Positions 1 through 8,848 are shown, counted from the first letter of the stretch. The stretch: DNA of 64,000 nt from an uncultured Flavobacterium sp. (GCF_951805225.1 NZ_OX638201.1:2604001-2668000), one strand, 5' to 3'. Numbers and translations are program-made. The notes: generated by a model not told the origin, from the letters alone.

Positions 1-1603
1 GACCTCGTGGAGTTGGAAAAACAACTTGCGCGCGTATTCTGGCTCGTAAAATAAATCAGCCTGGATATGATGATCCTAATGAAGATTTTGCTTTTAACGT
101 TTTTGAGTTAGATGCTGCTTCAAACAACTCGGTTGATGATATTCGTAATCTGATTGATCAGGTTCGAATCCCGCCACAAACCGGACAATACAAAGTTTAT
201 ATCATTGACGAGGTTCATATGTTGTCTTCGGCAGCTTTTAATGCTTTCCTTAAAACATTAGAAGAACCGCCAAAACATGCTATTTTTATTTTAGCGACAA
301 CAGAGAAACACAAGATTATTCCAACGATTTTATCTCGTTGTCAGATATTTGATTTCAAAAGAATTACTGTAAAAGATGCTAAAGAACATTTGGCAGAAGT
401 TGCAACAAGTCAGGGAATCAATTTTGAAGACGATGCTTTGCACATTATTGCTCAAAAAGCTGATGGTGCAATGCGTGATGCTTTATCTATTTTTGACCGT
501 GTTGTTTCGTATTGCGGAACTAATCTAACGCGTCAGGCTGTAACCGAAAACTTAAACGTTTTAGATTACGAAACTTACATCAGTATTACAGATTTACTTT
601 TAGAGAATAAAATTCCGGATCTTTTATTGGCTTACAATGATATTCTTGCTAAAGGTTTTGACGGACATCATTTTATTGCCGGTTTAGCTTCGCATTTTAG
701 AGATTTATTAGTGAGTAAAACTCCTGCTACAATCGCTTTACTTGAAGTTGGAGAACAAGCACAACAAATGTATGGTGTTCAGGCTCAGAAATGTTCTCAG
801 GATTTTTTACTAAAAGGAATTGACATTGCAAATGACTGTGATTTAAAGTATAAATTAAGTCAAAACCAACGCCTTTTGGTCGAATTATGTTTGATGCAAT
901 TGGCCTCTATCAATTTTGATGGAGAAAAAAAAAAGTTGAGCAATTCATAATTCCGCCTACTTATTATAAAAATGGAAGCTACTCTATAGTTGAAGTCCAA
1001 AGTCCAAAGTCGAAAGTCGAAAGTGCTGAAACTGTAAATCCAACTTCAAAAGCTGAAAATGCAGTAAGTCCAACAGAAACTCAATCTCCGCCAAAACAAG
1101 AAACTCCTGTTGCTCCAAAAACGGAAACTAGCAACGAACCAAAAATTTCGGCTTTTTCATTATCTAGTATTCGCAAGAAAAAAGAATTGGAAGCAGCCAG
1201 TATGACTTACGTAAAACCAACTTCTGTAATGCCTACAGAAGAATTTACGGAGACTGAAATGTTGGTACAATGGAATAAATACGCACAACGTTTAGGAGAC
1301 AAAGGTCACAAAATCATGGAATCGTTATTATTAATTAACGATCCAACTTTGAACGGAACTGTTATTACTTTTGAATTACCAAACGAAGGTTCTAAATTAG
1401 ATTTTGAGTCACAAATTCATGGTCTTTTAGGGCATTTAAAAGGACATTTGCACAATCATGATATTACGATTGAAGTGAATGTAAATGAAACTATCGAAAT
1501 TAAAAGAAGTTTGAATGATCAGGATCGATACAATCGTTTAATGGAAATCAATCCAAATCTTGATCTTTTGCGTTCTACATTTGGATTGGATTTAACTTCT
1601 TAA
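1..1603 (+). CDS. dnaX: DNA polymerase III subunit gamma/tau, 5' partial, split by a -1 frameshift
   Basis: This is the ATPase of the DNA polymerase III clamp loader, which loads the sliding clamp and organises the replisome. The window opens inside the Walker A loop (PRGVGKTT, reading frame from base 3). Walker B (VYIIDEVHML), the LEEPPKH segment and the sensor LSRCQIFDF follow, then the AAA+ lid and domain III. The zero frame stops at 948-950, just after a run of ten A at 925-934. The -1 frame is open from 935 to 1603 and encodes a Pro/Ser/Thr/Glu-rich linker followed by a tau-like C-terminal domain. The two frames therefore describe one tau protein, with a short gamma-like form if no shift occurs. 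A sequencing error in the A run is the plain alternative. The family call is very secure; the frameshift explanation is open. Confidence 0.93.
921..950 (+). other. Slippery A10 run and early stop in dnaX
   Basis: Bases 925-934 are ten A followed by G. Read in the dnaX zero frame this contains A AAA AAG (929-935), the heptamer used for programmed -1 frameshifting in Escherichia coli dnaX. A GGAG sits directly upstream (921-924). The zero frame reaches TAA at 948 after four more sense codons, whereas slipping back one base continues the protein for over 200 residues. Transcriptional slippage on the homopolymer, as known for Thermus thermophilus dnaX, or a miscounted homopolymer are alternatives. 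Confidence 0.6.
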
Positions 1604-1626
1604 TTTTTTTTCCACAAATATTTTTG

Positions 1627-1699
1627 CCACGAATTTCACGAATTATTTTTGTCAATCTTTGAGAATAAAAATTCATGAATTCGTGGTATTTTTTTTTAA
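1627..1699 (+). terminator. Hairpin plus T-run after dnaX
   Basis: CCACGAATT (1627-1635) pairs with AATTCGTGG (1678-1686), with further CACGAATT-like pairing inside. A TATTTTTTTTTT tract follows on the plus strand. It lies between the convergent dnaX and oxidoreductase genes. The arm sequence belongs to the same dispersed family as the larger repeat at 4212-4297. Confidence 0.6.
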
Positions 1700-1708
1700 A
1701 ATTCCTCT

Positions 1709-2287
1709 TTACTTATTTTTCAGTCCGAAATCATAGACTTTCTGTAACCATTTTTCTTTTTGAAAATCATCAGAAGTTTTTATGATTCCAATGTAGCTTA
1801 CTTTTACGGGTTTTACTCCGCAGAATTCTAATGTAGTTTTCTTTAATTGATTGACACTTGGATTTCCATAAATCAATTTATAATACCAACTTGGCTGATC
1901 TAATGTTGTGATAATATGAGCTGTTTTTCCTTTAAGTAATTTATCCCACCAAACAGAATTTTCCCTGTGTTCAAACGCCATTCCGGGTAAAAATAATCGA
2001 TCGATAAATCCTTTAGTTATTGCAGGAAGTCCGCCCCACCAAATTGGGTGAATCCAAACTAAATGATCTGCTTTTTTAATCTTTTGCCAGGATTCTACTA
2101 AATCAGGTTCAAGTTCTGTTCGTTTTTGATAGCCAAACTGTAAATTGGGATTAAATTTTAAATCGGCAATTGTTATTGTGTCTACTTCTGATCCTGAAGC
2201 AATTGCACCTTTTAAGTAAGATTCGGCTATTCCAAAATTAAAACTTGACGGATTTGGATGACCATTAATGATCAGTATTTTTTTCAT
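1709..2287 (-). CDS. NAD(P)H oxidoreductase, flavodoxin-like fold
   Basis: The 192-residue protein belongs to the NQO1/KefF/MdaB-type family of soluble FMN or FAD quinone reductases. The N-terminus MKKILIINGHPNPSSFN is the flavin phosphate loop of this fold. The segment around residues 75-90 (HPIWWGGLPAITKGFIDRLF) is the characteristic active-site stretch, followed by a FEH motif. No signal peptide is visible, so it should be cytoplasmic. It lies 58 bp downstream of a Crp-type regulator gene on the same strand, which suggests co-regulation. Substrate cannot be told from sequence; quinones or electrophiles are the usual ones for the family. Confidence 0.85.
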   Translation of the reverse strand: MKKILIINGHPNPSSFNFGIAESYLKGAIASGSEVDTITIADLKFNPNLQFGYQKRTELEPDLVESWQKIKKADHLVWIHPIWWGGLPAITKGFIDRLFLPGMAFEHRENSVWWDKLLKGKTAHIITTLDQPSWYYKLIYGNPSVNQLKKTTLEFCGVKPVKVSYIGIIKTSDDFQKEKWLQKVYDFGLKNK

Positions 2288-2345
2288 ATGATTCCTTTTT
2301 TAGCAAAAATAGTATTGCACTGAAAATTATTACTGGACAAATGTC

Positions 2346-2906
2346 CTATAAAACTGCTTTTCTAATTCGGCTTAAATGTCTTGGTGTAACGCCTAAATAT
2401 GATGCTAAATATTGAAGCGGAATCAACTGAAGATATTTTTGATGATTCTGATAAAGTTCTTCGTAACGTTGTGTTCCGGATAATTTCTGAAAAGAAATCA
2501 TTCGTTTCTGAAGCGTTACATATTCCATTTCAGTCAATTTACGCCCAATTTCCTGCCAATGAATTCCCAAGTTATAAAGCTTTTCTAAACTTTCCCGACT
2601 TAAAACCTGTAGTTCTGTTTCGGCTAAAGCCTGAATATTTTCTTCGGCAACATTTTGAGTTATAAAACTAGAGAAGGAAGCCATAAATTCATTTTCGAAG
2701 GCAAAACAATTCGTGATTTCGTCTCCTTGATGATTGAAAAAATAGGATCTTAAAATCCCTTTTTTGATAAAATAGATTTCGTTACAAACCTGATTTTCTT
2801 TCAACAGAAGTTCTCCTTTTTTAAGCGTACGAAAAGTAATTAAATCTTCTAATTGCTCTAATTCTTTCTGAGGCAAAACCTGAATAGACTGAAAAACGGT
2901 TTTCAT
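2346..2906 (-). CDS. Crp/Fnr-family transcriptional regulator
   Basis: The 186-residue protein has an N-terminal cyclic-nucleotide-binding-like beta roll (about residues 15-115; FRTLKKGELLLKENQVCNEIYFIKKGILR) and a short C-terminal helix-turn-helix (PLQYLASYLGVTPRHLSRIRK, about residues 160-185). This compact form is common in Bacteroidota, where the ligand is usually unknown and cAMP-contact residues are poorly conserved. It precedes the flavodoxin-fold oxidoreductase on the same strand and is a natural candidate to regulate it. A plus-strand reading frame inside it is a shadow. Confidence 0.88.
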   Translation of the reverse strand: MKTVFQSIQVLPQKELEQLEDLITFRTLKKGELLLKENQVCNEIYFIKKGILRSYFFNHQGDEITNCFAFENEFMASFSSFITQNVAEENIQALAETELQVLSRESLEKLYNLGIHWQEIGRKLTEMEYVTLQKRMISFQKLSGTQRYEELYQNHQKYLQLIPLQYLASYLGVTPRHLSRIRKAVL

Positions 2907-2941
2907 TTTAACATTATGATTTTAATTACTAAGAAACCTTT

Positions 2942-3505
2942 TTATTCAAATGTTACTTCTTCGGTTGTGGCTTTTAAAATTTCGTGATTTGATTTTTCAA
3001 TTTCTATTGTAAACTTATGCTTTTTGAAATTTTCAGGTTTTAAAGCTATTTTCATTTGATAAGTACTTAGTCTCGCCAGATTTAAATTAGGAATATAATC
3101 TTCAACTCGTTTGTTATTACTATCGAAACTTTTTGCTGTAACGATACTATTTAACTCAGCTCCAGCCGGAAAATTGTCATTAAAAGCTGCATCACTTTTA
3201 ATCGAAATTCTAATTAACGAATATTTTTCGCCATCATCTCCTTTTTCACATACGGTCATAGCATATATTGCATTCGAAAAATTGAAATTCACTCCTTTCT
3301 CGACCACATATTCAAGATTAGCCCAATCTATCTCATATCCGAAGATTAATTGTTCATTTGCCAAAACTTTAGGATAACTTACTTTAGCGAATATAGCATG
3401 GTAATCATAATATCTTTCTGCAGGACAATTGCCACAAGCATTAAACAATCCCAAAACATTAAAAGTTAAAAATATAGTAAGTATTCTTTTTTTCATCTTT
3501 ATCAA
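2942..3505 (-). CDS. Small predicted lipoprotein of unknown function
   Basis: The 187-residue product starts with a basic n-region and hydrophobic stretch ending in a lipobox (GLFNAC, Cys about residue 24), so it is probably a lipoprotein. The mature part is beta-rich in appearance, begins with a CGNCPAERYYDY cluster, and has no motif I recognise. The first ATG is followed three codons later by a second ATG (MKKRILTIF), which may be the real start. It stands alone between a Crp-type regulator and a TMEM175-like gene, all on the minus strand, and the neighbours say little about its job. Lipoprotein assignment is good; function is unknown. Confidence 0.7.
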   Translation of the reverse strand: MIKMKKRILTIFLTFNVLGLFNACGNCPAERYYDYHAIFAKVSYPKVLANEQLIFGYEIDWANLEYVVEKGVNFNFSNAIYAMTVCEKGDDGEKYSLIRISIKSDAAFNDNFPAGAELNSIVTAKSFDSNNKRVEDYIPNLNLARLSTYQMKIALKPENFKKHKFTIEIEKSNHEILKATTEEVTFE

Positions 3506-3600
3506 AATAGATTTATAGAAACGAACTTACAATTATATTTTTAAATTTTATCTTTTTTTACTTTAAGTATAAGTAAATGTTTATGAAGTATATTCGGAAG

Positions 3601-4176
3601 TTATTTATTAAAAACTCTTTCGATTCTTTTGTCAGGCACAAGCCATATTAAAGCTACGATAACATAACAAGCACCAGAAATCCATTCATTATAAAATGAA
3701 GAAACGATTCCAATAATATTAAGACCTGTAGAGATTTTACCTTTTAAATCTTCGCCAATAGCTTTTCTTAAAAGTGAATCTTTCCCTTCTGTTTCTAAAA
3801 CCATTTTCTGAAGAATAATATAAGCGACTGCACATCCCAATAAAATAATTCCGTAAAGTGCTAAAGGTGCTTTTTCAAAATTATGTTCTCCCATCCAGCC
3901 AGTTGCAACAGGAATTAAGGAAAGCCAAAAAAGTAAATGTAGATTTGCCCAAAGAATTTTTCCATTGATTTTAGAAAGACCATGAATTAAATAATGATGA
4001 TTGTTCCAGTAAATTCCAACGTAAATAAAACTTAAAACATAACTTAGAAACTTAGGAATTAGTGGTTTTAGATCTGCAAACTCAACTCCATGAGGCACTT
4101 TTATTTCTAAAATCATTATGGTGATTATAATAGCCAAAACACCATCACTAAAGGCTTCAAGTCTAGTTTTATTCAT
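3601..4176 (-). CDS. TMEM175-like (DUF1211) potassium channel-type membrane protein
   Basis: The 191-residue protein begins MNKTRLEAFSDGVLAIIITIMILEI, carrying the FSDGVLA signature at the start of transmembrane helix 1 that defines the TMEM175/DUF1211 family. Bacterial members are one six-helix repeat and assemble as tetramers that conduct K+. Additional hydrophobic segments are visible near residues 45-60, 75-95, 105-120 and 150-180. Length fits the bacterial type. A long perfect-looking inverted repeat lies just upstream and separates it from ppx. Whether it conducts K+ in this organism is inference from the family. Confidence 0.85.
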   Translation of the reverse strand: MNKTRLEAFSDGVLAIIITIMILEIKVPHGVEFADLKPLIPKFLSYVLSFIYVGIYWNNHHYLIHGLSKINGKILWANLHLLFWLSLIPVATGWMGEHNFEKAPLALYGIILLGCAVAYIILQKMVLETEGKDSLLRKAIGEDLKGKISTGLNIIGIVSSFYNEWISGACYVIVALIWLVPDKRIERVFNK

Positions 4177-4211
4177 TTATTTTAAAATTATAATAATCAA
4201 TATTAAAAAAG

Positions 4212-4297
4212 TTTGCCACAAATTTCACGAATTTACACTAATTTTTTATTTCTATTATAAAATATAATTCGTGTAAATTCGTGAAATTTATGGCAAA
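4212..4297 (-). terminator. Long inverted repeat downstream of ppx (terminator and dispersed repeat)
   Basis: The left arm TTGCCACAAATTTCACGAAT and the right arm ending ATTCGTGAAATTTATGGCAA pair over about 30 bp around an AT-rich loop. In minus-strand reading the hairpin follows the ppx stop and ends in AAACTTTTTTAA, as expected of an intrinsic terminator. The CACGAATT core recurs in the hairpin after dnaX, so the element seems to be a dispersed palindrome used as a terminator. Confidence 0.65.
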
Positions 4298-4304
4298 AAA
4301 GTAT

Positions 4305-5201
4305 TTAAATTTTACCGTAATACATTGCTTTTACGATTCCGTCAGAAAGACCAATTTTAGGGACGAAAATTTGACGTGCTCCACTCCATTTCATCGCATT
4401 CAGATAAATTCTGGTTGCGTGAATAATTACGTCGGCACGATCTGAATTTAAACCTAATTCGGCAATTCTTTGTTCGTAAGTTAACGAATTCAGGAATGCA
4501 TATTGTGAATTGATATAAATGTATGAAAGCGGTTTTTCTTGTTGTTTTCCGGACATTTTAAACAATTTATTAATGTTTCCGCCGGAACCAATCAAGGTTA
4601 CTTCTTCATAATCAGCTGTATTGGTTTTAATCCATTTTTCGATTTCATCCCAAACTGAATCGTGAACCATATTATTTAATAAACGAACTGTTCCGGCTTT
4701 GAAAGATCTTGAATTAATCATTTTTCCATCAGAAAACAATGTAAATTCTGTACTTCCGCCGCCAACATCTACAAATAGATAGGTTTCGTCATTTTTTAGT
4801 AAATGATGTAAATCTGTTGAAGCGATAATTGCCGCTTCTTTTTTACCATCAATAATTTCAATTTTAATGTCGGCTTTTTTCTTAATTAAAGCGACAACTT
4901 CTTTGGCATTATAAGCTTCACGCATTGCTGATGTTGCAAATGCCATATAACGCTCAACTTTATGTACTTTCATCAAAAGATTGAATGCTTTCATTGCATC
5001 AACCATTCGTTCTATATTTTCTTCTGAAATTTCTCCTACGGTAAAGGCATCTTGTCCCAAACGAATTGGCACACGAACAAGCGAACTTTTATTAAATTGT
5101 GGTTCTTTGCCATCTTGCTCTACAACATTCGATATTAGTAACCTCATGGCATTTGAACCAATATCTATTGCTGCATATTTCCTTATATTAATCATGCTCA
5201 C
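4305..5201 (-). CDS. ppx: Exopolyphosphatase / Ppx-GppA phosphatase
   Basis: The 298-residue protein is of the ASKHA-fold Ppx/GppA family, which removes terminal phosphate from polyphosphate or converts pppGpp to ppGpp. The phosphate-1 loop AAIDIGSNAMRLLI is at residues 9-22, phosphate-2 FVDVGGGSTEFTLF near residue 142, and an adenosine-type motif GSGGNINKL near residue 205. Only the catalytic core is present, without the C-terminal HD-like extension of the E. coli enzyme, which is usual for Bacteroidota. It lies 24 bp after ppk1 on the same strand, so polyphosphate is the likeliest substrate. Confidence 0.9.
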   Translation of the reverse strand: MSMINIRKYAAIDIGSNAMRLLISNVVEQDGKEPQFNKSSLVRVPIRLGQDAFTVGEISEENIERMVDAMKAFNLLMKVHKVERYMAFATSAMREAYNAKEVVALIKKKADIKIEIIDGKKEAAIIASTDLHHLLKNDETYLFVDVGGGSTEFTLFSDGKMINSRSFKAGTVRLLNNMVHDSVWDEIEKWIKTNTADYEEVTLIGSGGNINKLFKMSGKQQEKPLSYIYINSQYAFLNSLTYEQRIAELGLNSDRADVIIHATRIYLNAMKWSGARQIFVPKIGLSDGIVKAMYYGKI

Positions 5202-5225
5202 TTTATGATTTGAAATTTTATTATT

Positions 5226-7307
5226 TTAATTTGTTCGCTGCACTACCTCTGCGATTACATCAATTTTATTCTGATAATACTTGTAGGTTTCAAGCTGCGC
5301 TCTAAATGGGGCATGATGATTACGTGGCTTATACTTATTATCTAATTTATAGGAATGATATCTCACTTTTACATTCCCTTTCCATGCTATATTGAAATTA
5401 TCTATTAGTTCTTTTTTAATTTCAAGGTCATAGATTGGGCACGTTACCTCAACTCTTCCGTCTAGATTTCTAGTCATAAAATCGGCTGAAGAAATGTAAA
5501 CTTCGGTTAAACCGGCATTTCCAAAAATATAAACTCTTGAATGTTCCAGATAGTTATCGACGATACTTATGGCTTCAATGTTTTCGCTCATTCCCGGGAT
5601 TCCAGGTATTAAAGAACAAATTCCTCTTACCTGAAGCTGGATTTTTACTCCGGCGTTACTGGCTTCGTATAATTTATCGATCATTTTAAAATCTGATAAA
5701 CTATTCATTTTTAACTTAATATGCGTTTTTCTACCTGCTAATGCGTGCAGAATTTCACGATCTATTAATTTAACAAATTTTGTTCTTGTATAATGTGGCG
5801 ATACTATTAAATGCTTGTATCTGTGTACTCTATAGTTGATATCGAAAAATTCGAATATTTTAGAAATGTCTTTCAAAATTCCCTGATGACAGGTAAAAAG
5901 CGTAACATCTGTATAAATCTTTGCTGTTGATTCGTTAAAGTTTCCTGTCGAAATAAATCCGTAACGACGAGTTTTTCCTTCTTCAACTCTTTCTATTACA
6001 CATATTTTACTGTGTACTTTTAAGCCTTTTATTCCAAAGATAAGATCGATTCCTTCGGTTTGCATTTGCTCTGCATACGAGATATTTGTAGCTTCATCAA
6101 AACGCGCCTGAAGTTCGATTTGTACGGTTACTTTTTTTCCATTTTTAGCTGCATTAATCAAAGAACTAATGATTTGTGAATTCTTTGCCAAACGATATAA
6201 GGTGATTTTTATACTTGTAACTTTTGGATCTAAAGCGGCTTCACGCAAGAACTTTGTCAAATACGAAAAGGACTGATATGGAGCGTGTAATAAATAATCT
6301 TTTTTATTGATTTTCTCTAAAATACTTCCGCCCAAACTTAACCCCGGAATTGGTAGTGGTTCATTTGGTTTATAAAGTAAATCGTATCTTCCTAAATTTG
6401 GAAAACTCATATAATCGCGACGATTATGATATCTTCCGCCGGGAATTATACTATCTGTTTCTACAATTTTCATCTTATCAAGAAAAAAATGTAGTGTATC
6501 TTCTTCTATTAAATTGTCGTAAATAAAACGAACGGGTTCTCCGATTCTTCTGTCTTTTACGGATGTTGCAATTTTCTCCAACATACTTTTACTCAAATCA
6601 CTATCAATGTCTAACTGCGCATCTCGTGTGATTTTGATCATGTGTGCAGAAACGCTTTTATAATCGAAAATATTGAAAATATTCCCCAGATTATAACGTA
6701 TTACATCGTCTATAAGGATAACATATTGTTTTTCATCGTTTGATGGCAGGACAACAAACCTGTTTATTGTTTTAGGAATTTCGATAACGGCGTATCGAAT
6801 TTCATCATTCAAATTCATTTCTAAACGAACGGCCAAATAACCTAATGTATCTTTAAGAACAGGAAATTCTGCTAAATCATTCAGGATAATAGTTACTAAT
6901 TCAGGACTTAATTTTTGAACAAAAAAGTCTTTTAGGAAGTTTTCCTGATATGTTGTAATCTGATCTTCGTTAATAACAAAGATATTTTCGGCTTCAAGTT
7001 CTGTTTCAATATTTCCTAAAATACGTAAACTTTCTGATTGTTGCTGAATTACAATTTCGGTAATATCTTTAATTAATTGATGGGCAGAAACTCCGCCTAA
7101 ATATTTTTCGCCAGAAATTCCGGAGAGACTTAACCGTCGAATTGCAGCATAACGAACTCTAAAAAATTCATCTAAATTATTGGAAAAAATTCCAACAAAA
7201 CGCAACCTGTCTAAAAGTGGAACTGTATTATCTGCAGCTTCCTGAAGAACTCTTGCATTAAACGCTAACCAACTTTTTTCTCTATCGATATATTTCTGTT
7301 CGTACAC
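5226..7307 (-). CDS. ppk1: Polyphosphate kinase 1
   Basis: The 693-residue protein matches PPK1 in length. PPK1 makes inorganic polyphosphate reversibly from ATP at the membrane. The N-terminal domain (YIDREKSWLAFNARVLQEA) is followed by the head domain and two phospholipase-D-like catalytic domains. The segment KVHSKICVIER with downstream RRYGFISTGNFNESTAKIYTD (about residues 425-460) holds the autophosphorylated histidine region. A second His motif (YLEHSRVYIFGN) is near residue 580. It lies between sixA (6 bp upstream) and ppx (24 bp downstream), forming a polyphosphate cluster. Confidence 0.97.
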   Translation of the reverse strand: MYEQKYIDREKSWLAFNARVLQEAADNTVPLLDRLRFVGIFSNNLDEFFRVRYAAIRRLSLSGISGEKYLGGVSAHQLIKDITEIVIQQQSESLRILGNIETELEAENIFVINEDQITTYQENFLKDFFVQKLSPELVTIILNDLAEFPVLKDTLGYLAVRLEMNLNDEIRYAVIEIPKTINRFVVLPSNDEKQYVILIDDVIRYNLGNIFNIFDYKSVSAHMIKITRDAQLDIDSDLSKSMLEKIATSVKDRRIGEPVRFIYDNLIEEDTLHFFLDKMKIVETDSIIPGGRYHNRRDYMSFPNLGRYDLLYKPNEPLPIPGLSLGGSILEKINKKDYLLHAPYQSFSYLTKFLREAALDPKVTSIKITLYRLAKNSQIISSLINAAKNGKKVTVQIELQARFDEATNISYAEQMQTEGIDLIFGIKGLKVHSKICVIERVEEGKTRRYGFISTGNFNESTAKIYTDVTLFTCHQGILKDISKIFEFFDINYRVHRYKHLIVSPHYTRTKFVKLIDREILHALAGRKTHIKLKMNSLSDFKMIDKLYEASNAGVKIQLQVRGICSLIPGIPGMSENIEAISIVDNYLEHSRVYIFGNAGLTEVYISSADFMTRNLDGRVEVTCPIYDLEIKKELIDNFNIAWKGNVKVRYHSYKLDNKYKPRNHHAPFRAQLETYKYYQNKIDVIAEVVQRTN

Positions 7308-7313
7308 TGGTAT

Positions 7314-7799
7314 TTATTTTAAATCTTTGGGGAAAATTGTTTTATGGGTTTTGCCTTTATTAATAGTGTCCCAACTTTCTGAATCAAATCTTAGCGATAC
7401 GAAACCGGACGTAGGAACATTTTCGATAAAAACATCCCCAAATTTATTAACAAAATTTGTAATAGCCTCGTTATGTCCAAAAAGAATAACGCTATCGAAA
7501 CTATTATCACATGATTTGATAACTTTCTCGAGTTGTCTCTCATCAAAGGTATAAAGGTCGTCTTTATAAACGATACTTTCAATAGGGTATGAAATATTTT
7601 GAGCAAAAATAAGAGCTGTTTCCGTGGCACGAGCGGCAGTACTACTCCATATAATATAGGTCTTTGGCAGAAATTTTGAAATATTTGCTGATACATCATG
7701 TGCATCTAAAATACCTTTTTTCATTAAAGGTCTGTCAAAATCTTTTAAAGGAGCTTCCCAGCTGGATTTTGCATGCCGTATTAAAATTAAATTTTTCAT
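7314..7799 (-). CDS. sixA: SixA-like phosphohistidine phosphatase
   Basis: The 161-residue protein is of the histidine phosphatase superfamily. The catalytic RHA motif is in MKNLILIRHAKSSWE (His about residue 9) and the second catalytic His in ILFGHNEAITNF near residue 112; Arg in SSTAARATETA (residue 58 region) completes the site. Small SixA-type enzymes dephosphorylate phosphohistidine on proteins such as HPt domains. It is the first gene of the sixA-ppk1-ppx cluster and stops 6 bp before ppk1. Because PPK1 works through a phosphohistidine intermediate, a functional link is attractive but is my inference. An overlapping minus-strand frame inside it is a shadow. Confidence 0.9.
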   Translation of the reverse strand: MKNLILIRHAKSSWEAPLKDFDRPLMKKGILDAHDVSANISKFLPKTYIIWSSTAARATETALIFAQNISYPIESIVYKDDLYTFDERQLEKVIKSCDNSFDSVILFGHNEAITNFVNKFGDVFIENVPTSGFVSLRFDSESWDTINKGKTHKTIFPKDLK

Positions 7800-8296
7800 A
7801 AGCCGAAGGTTTAGAGATCTCCATTAAAGAGGTAAATCTTTATTCAAGTTCTAATTTACAAAAGAAATTCTAATACTCCTCCTTTTTTTATATCTGTTAA
7901 CATTATATACAAATTTTAACAAGAATACGAAATCTTCAAAATTTTAACAATCCAAAATTTCCACTTACAAATTTTAACAAAAAGTGTACTTCATCTGTTA
8001 AAACAAACACTTCGTCGATATTATGCATATTGCTAAAAAATTAACTAAATAATTGATTATTAGTATTTTAAAACATTATAAAAAATCACTTTTTCATGAA
8101 AAATAGAAAAAAAGCGACTATTTTTTTTTCAAAAAAATGACACAAAATTTACTTTTTGGAGGTATAATTTAACAAAAAAAGAACATTTCAACGAGTTTTT
8201 AGGTTAGTTACAGACAAAAAAAATCAATATTAAACAGACTATATAACTTTGATTCTGTTAATTTTTCGCAAATACAACAAAACTAAATCTTAAGTT
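7800..8296. other. Divergent spacer, about 500 bp, AT-rich with a triplicated motif
   Basis: No gene is visible. The spacer separates the minus-strand sixA cluster from the plus-strand surface module and must contain promoters for both. A motif close to ACAAATTTTAACAA occurs three times (7909-7922, about 7936-7950, 7967-7980). CTGTTAA also recurs. The rest is A/T-rich without obvious stems. Confidence 0.6.
8244..8251 (+). promoter_or_regulatory. Candidate -7 promoter box for the surface-protein module
   Basis: TAACTTTG matches the Bacteroidota -7 consensus TAnnTTTG and lies about 45 bp before the first start codon of the module. A clear TTG at the -33 position was not found, so this is tentative. 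Confidence 0.35.
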
Positions 8297-8848
8297 ATGA
8301 GAACTAAATCTACTCTTGAAAAGGCAGTAAAATTTGTAACCAATTGTAAGTTTATTTTTTCGTTCAAAAAAAATATCTTCCAAAAAAACATTTTTTCTAT
8401 ACTGTTTTGTTTACTAACAACTCTTTCGTTTGCCCAATCTGGTTCGTGCAATGCAACTTTGGGTGTCGAAAAAGACCGAAACTACAGCAGCGCTGGTACT
8501 GATGGCGCTTATTTTACGCTGGTTATTACCAATGAGGGAAATTCGACGGATGTTTATAACTTGAGTGCTTTGAATATAAATGGCAATTGCGCGAATAGTG
8601 ACCAAACGAGTACTTCTCAAAATGTTAACTTAATTGGCAGTTTTCTGGACAATAGTTCTGTTCCGATTACTTCTATCTCTGTTTCATCTCATCAAACAGC
8701 AAAATTCTCAATTCATTTAACGGTGCCTCAGGGAACTGCTTACAACAAATGGAATTGTACCCAAATAAATGCGACATCTACAAATTGTAGTAATTACACA
8801 GCGAGCACTATTGTTCATACAATCGTAAACAATCCTTCTGAAAATTAA
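8297..8848 (+). CDS. Small secreted protein preceding the giant surface protein
   Basis: The 183-residue product has a long N-terminus with a hydrophobic segment ending in TTLSFAQSGSC, typical of a Bacteroidota signal peptide cleaved after about residue 47; a shorter start inside is possible. The mature part (about 135 residues) is Ser/Thr/Asn-rich with several cysteines and a stretch YFTLVITNEGNSTDVYNLSA that resembles Ig-like domains found in surface proteins. No T9SS tail is visible. It ends 50 bp before the start chosen for the giant VWA/SprB-repeat protein and is probably co-transcribed with it, so a role as a secreted partner of that protein is plausible. I do not recognise a named family. 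Confidence 0.7.
   Translation: MRTKSTLEKAVKFVTNCKFIFSFKKNIFQKNIFSILFCLLTTLSFAQSGSCNATLGVEKDRNYSSAGTDGAYFTLVITNEGNSTDVYNLSALNINGNCANSDQTSTSQNVNLIGSFLDNSSVPITSISVSSHQTAKFSIHLTVPQGTAYNKWNCTQINATSTNCSNYTASTIVHTIVNNPSEN

Noticed and set aside
1187..1603. A separate small gene after dnaX
   Set aside because: Its frame is open far upstream of 1187 to the A10 run, and its product is the tau-like C-terminus, so it is the shifted part of dnaX.
7391..7705. Minus-strand 104-codon frame overlapping sixA
   Set aside because: It is a shifted frame in sixA; the sixA frame has all catalytic motifs.
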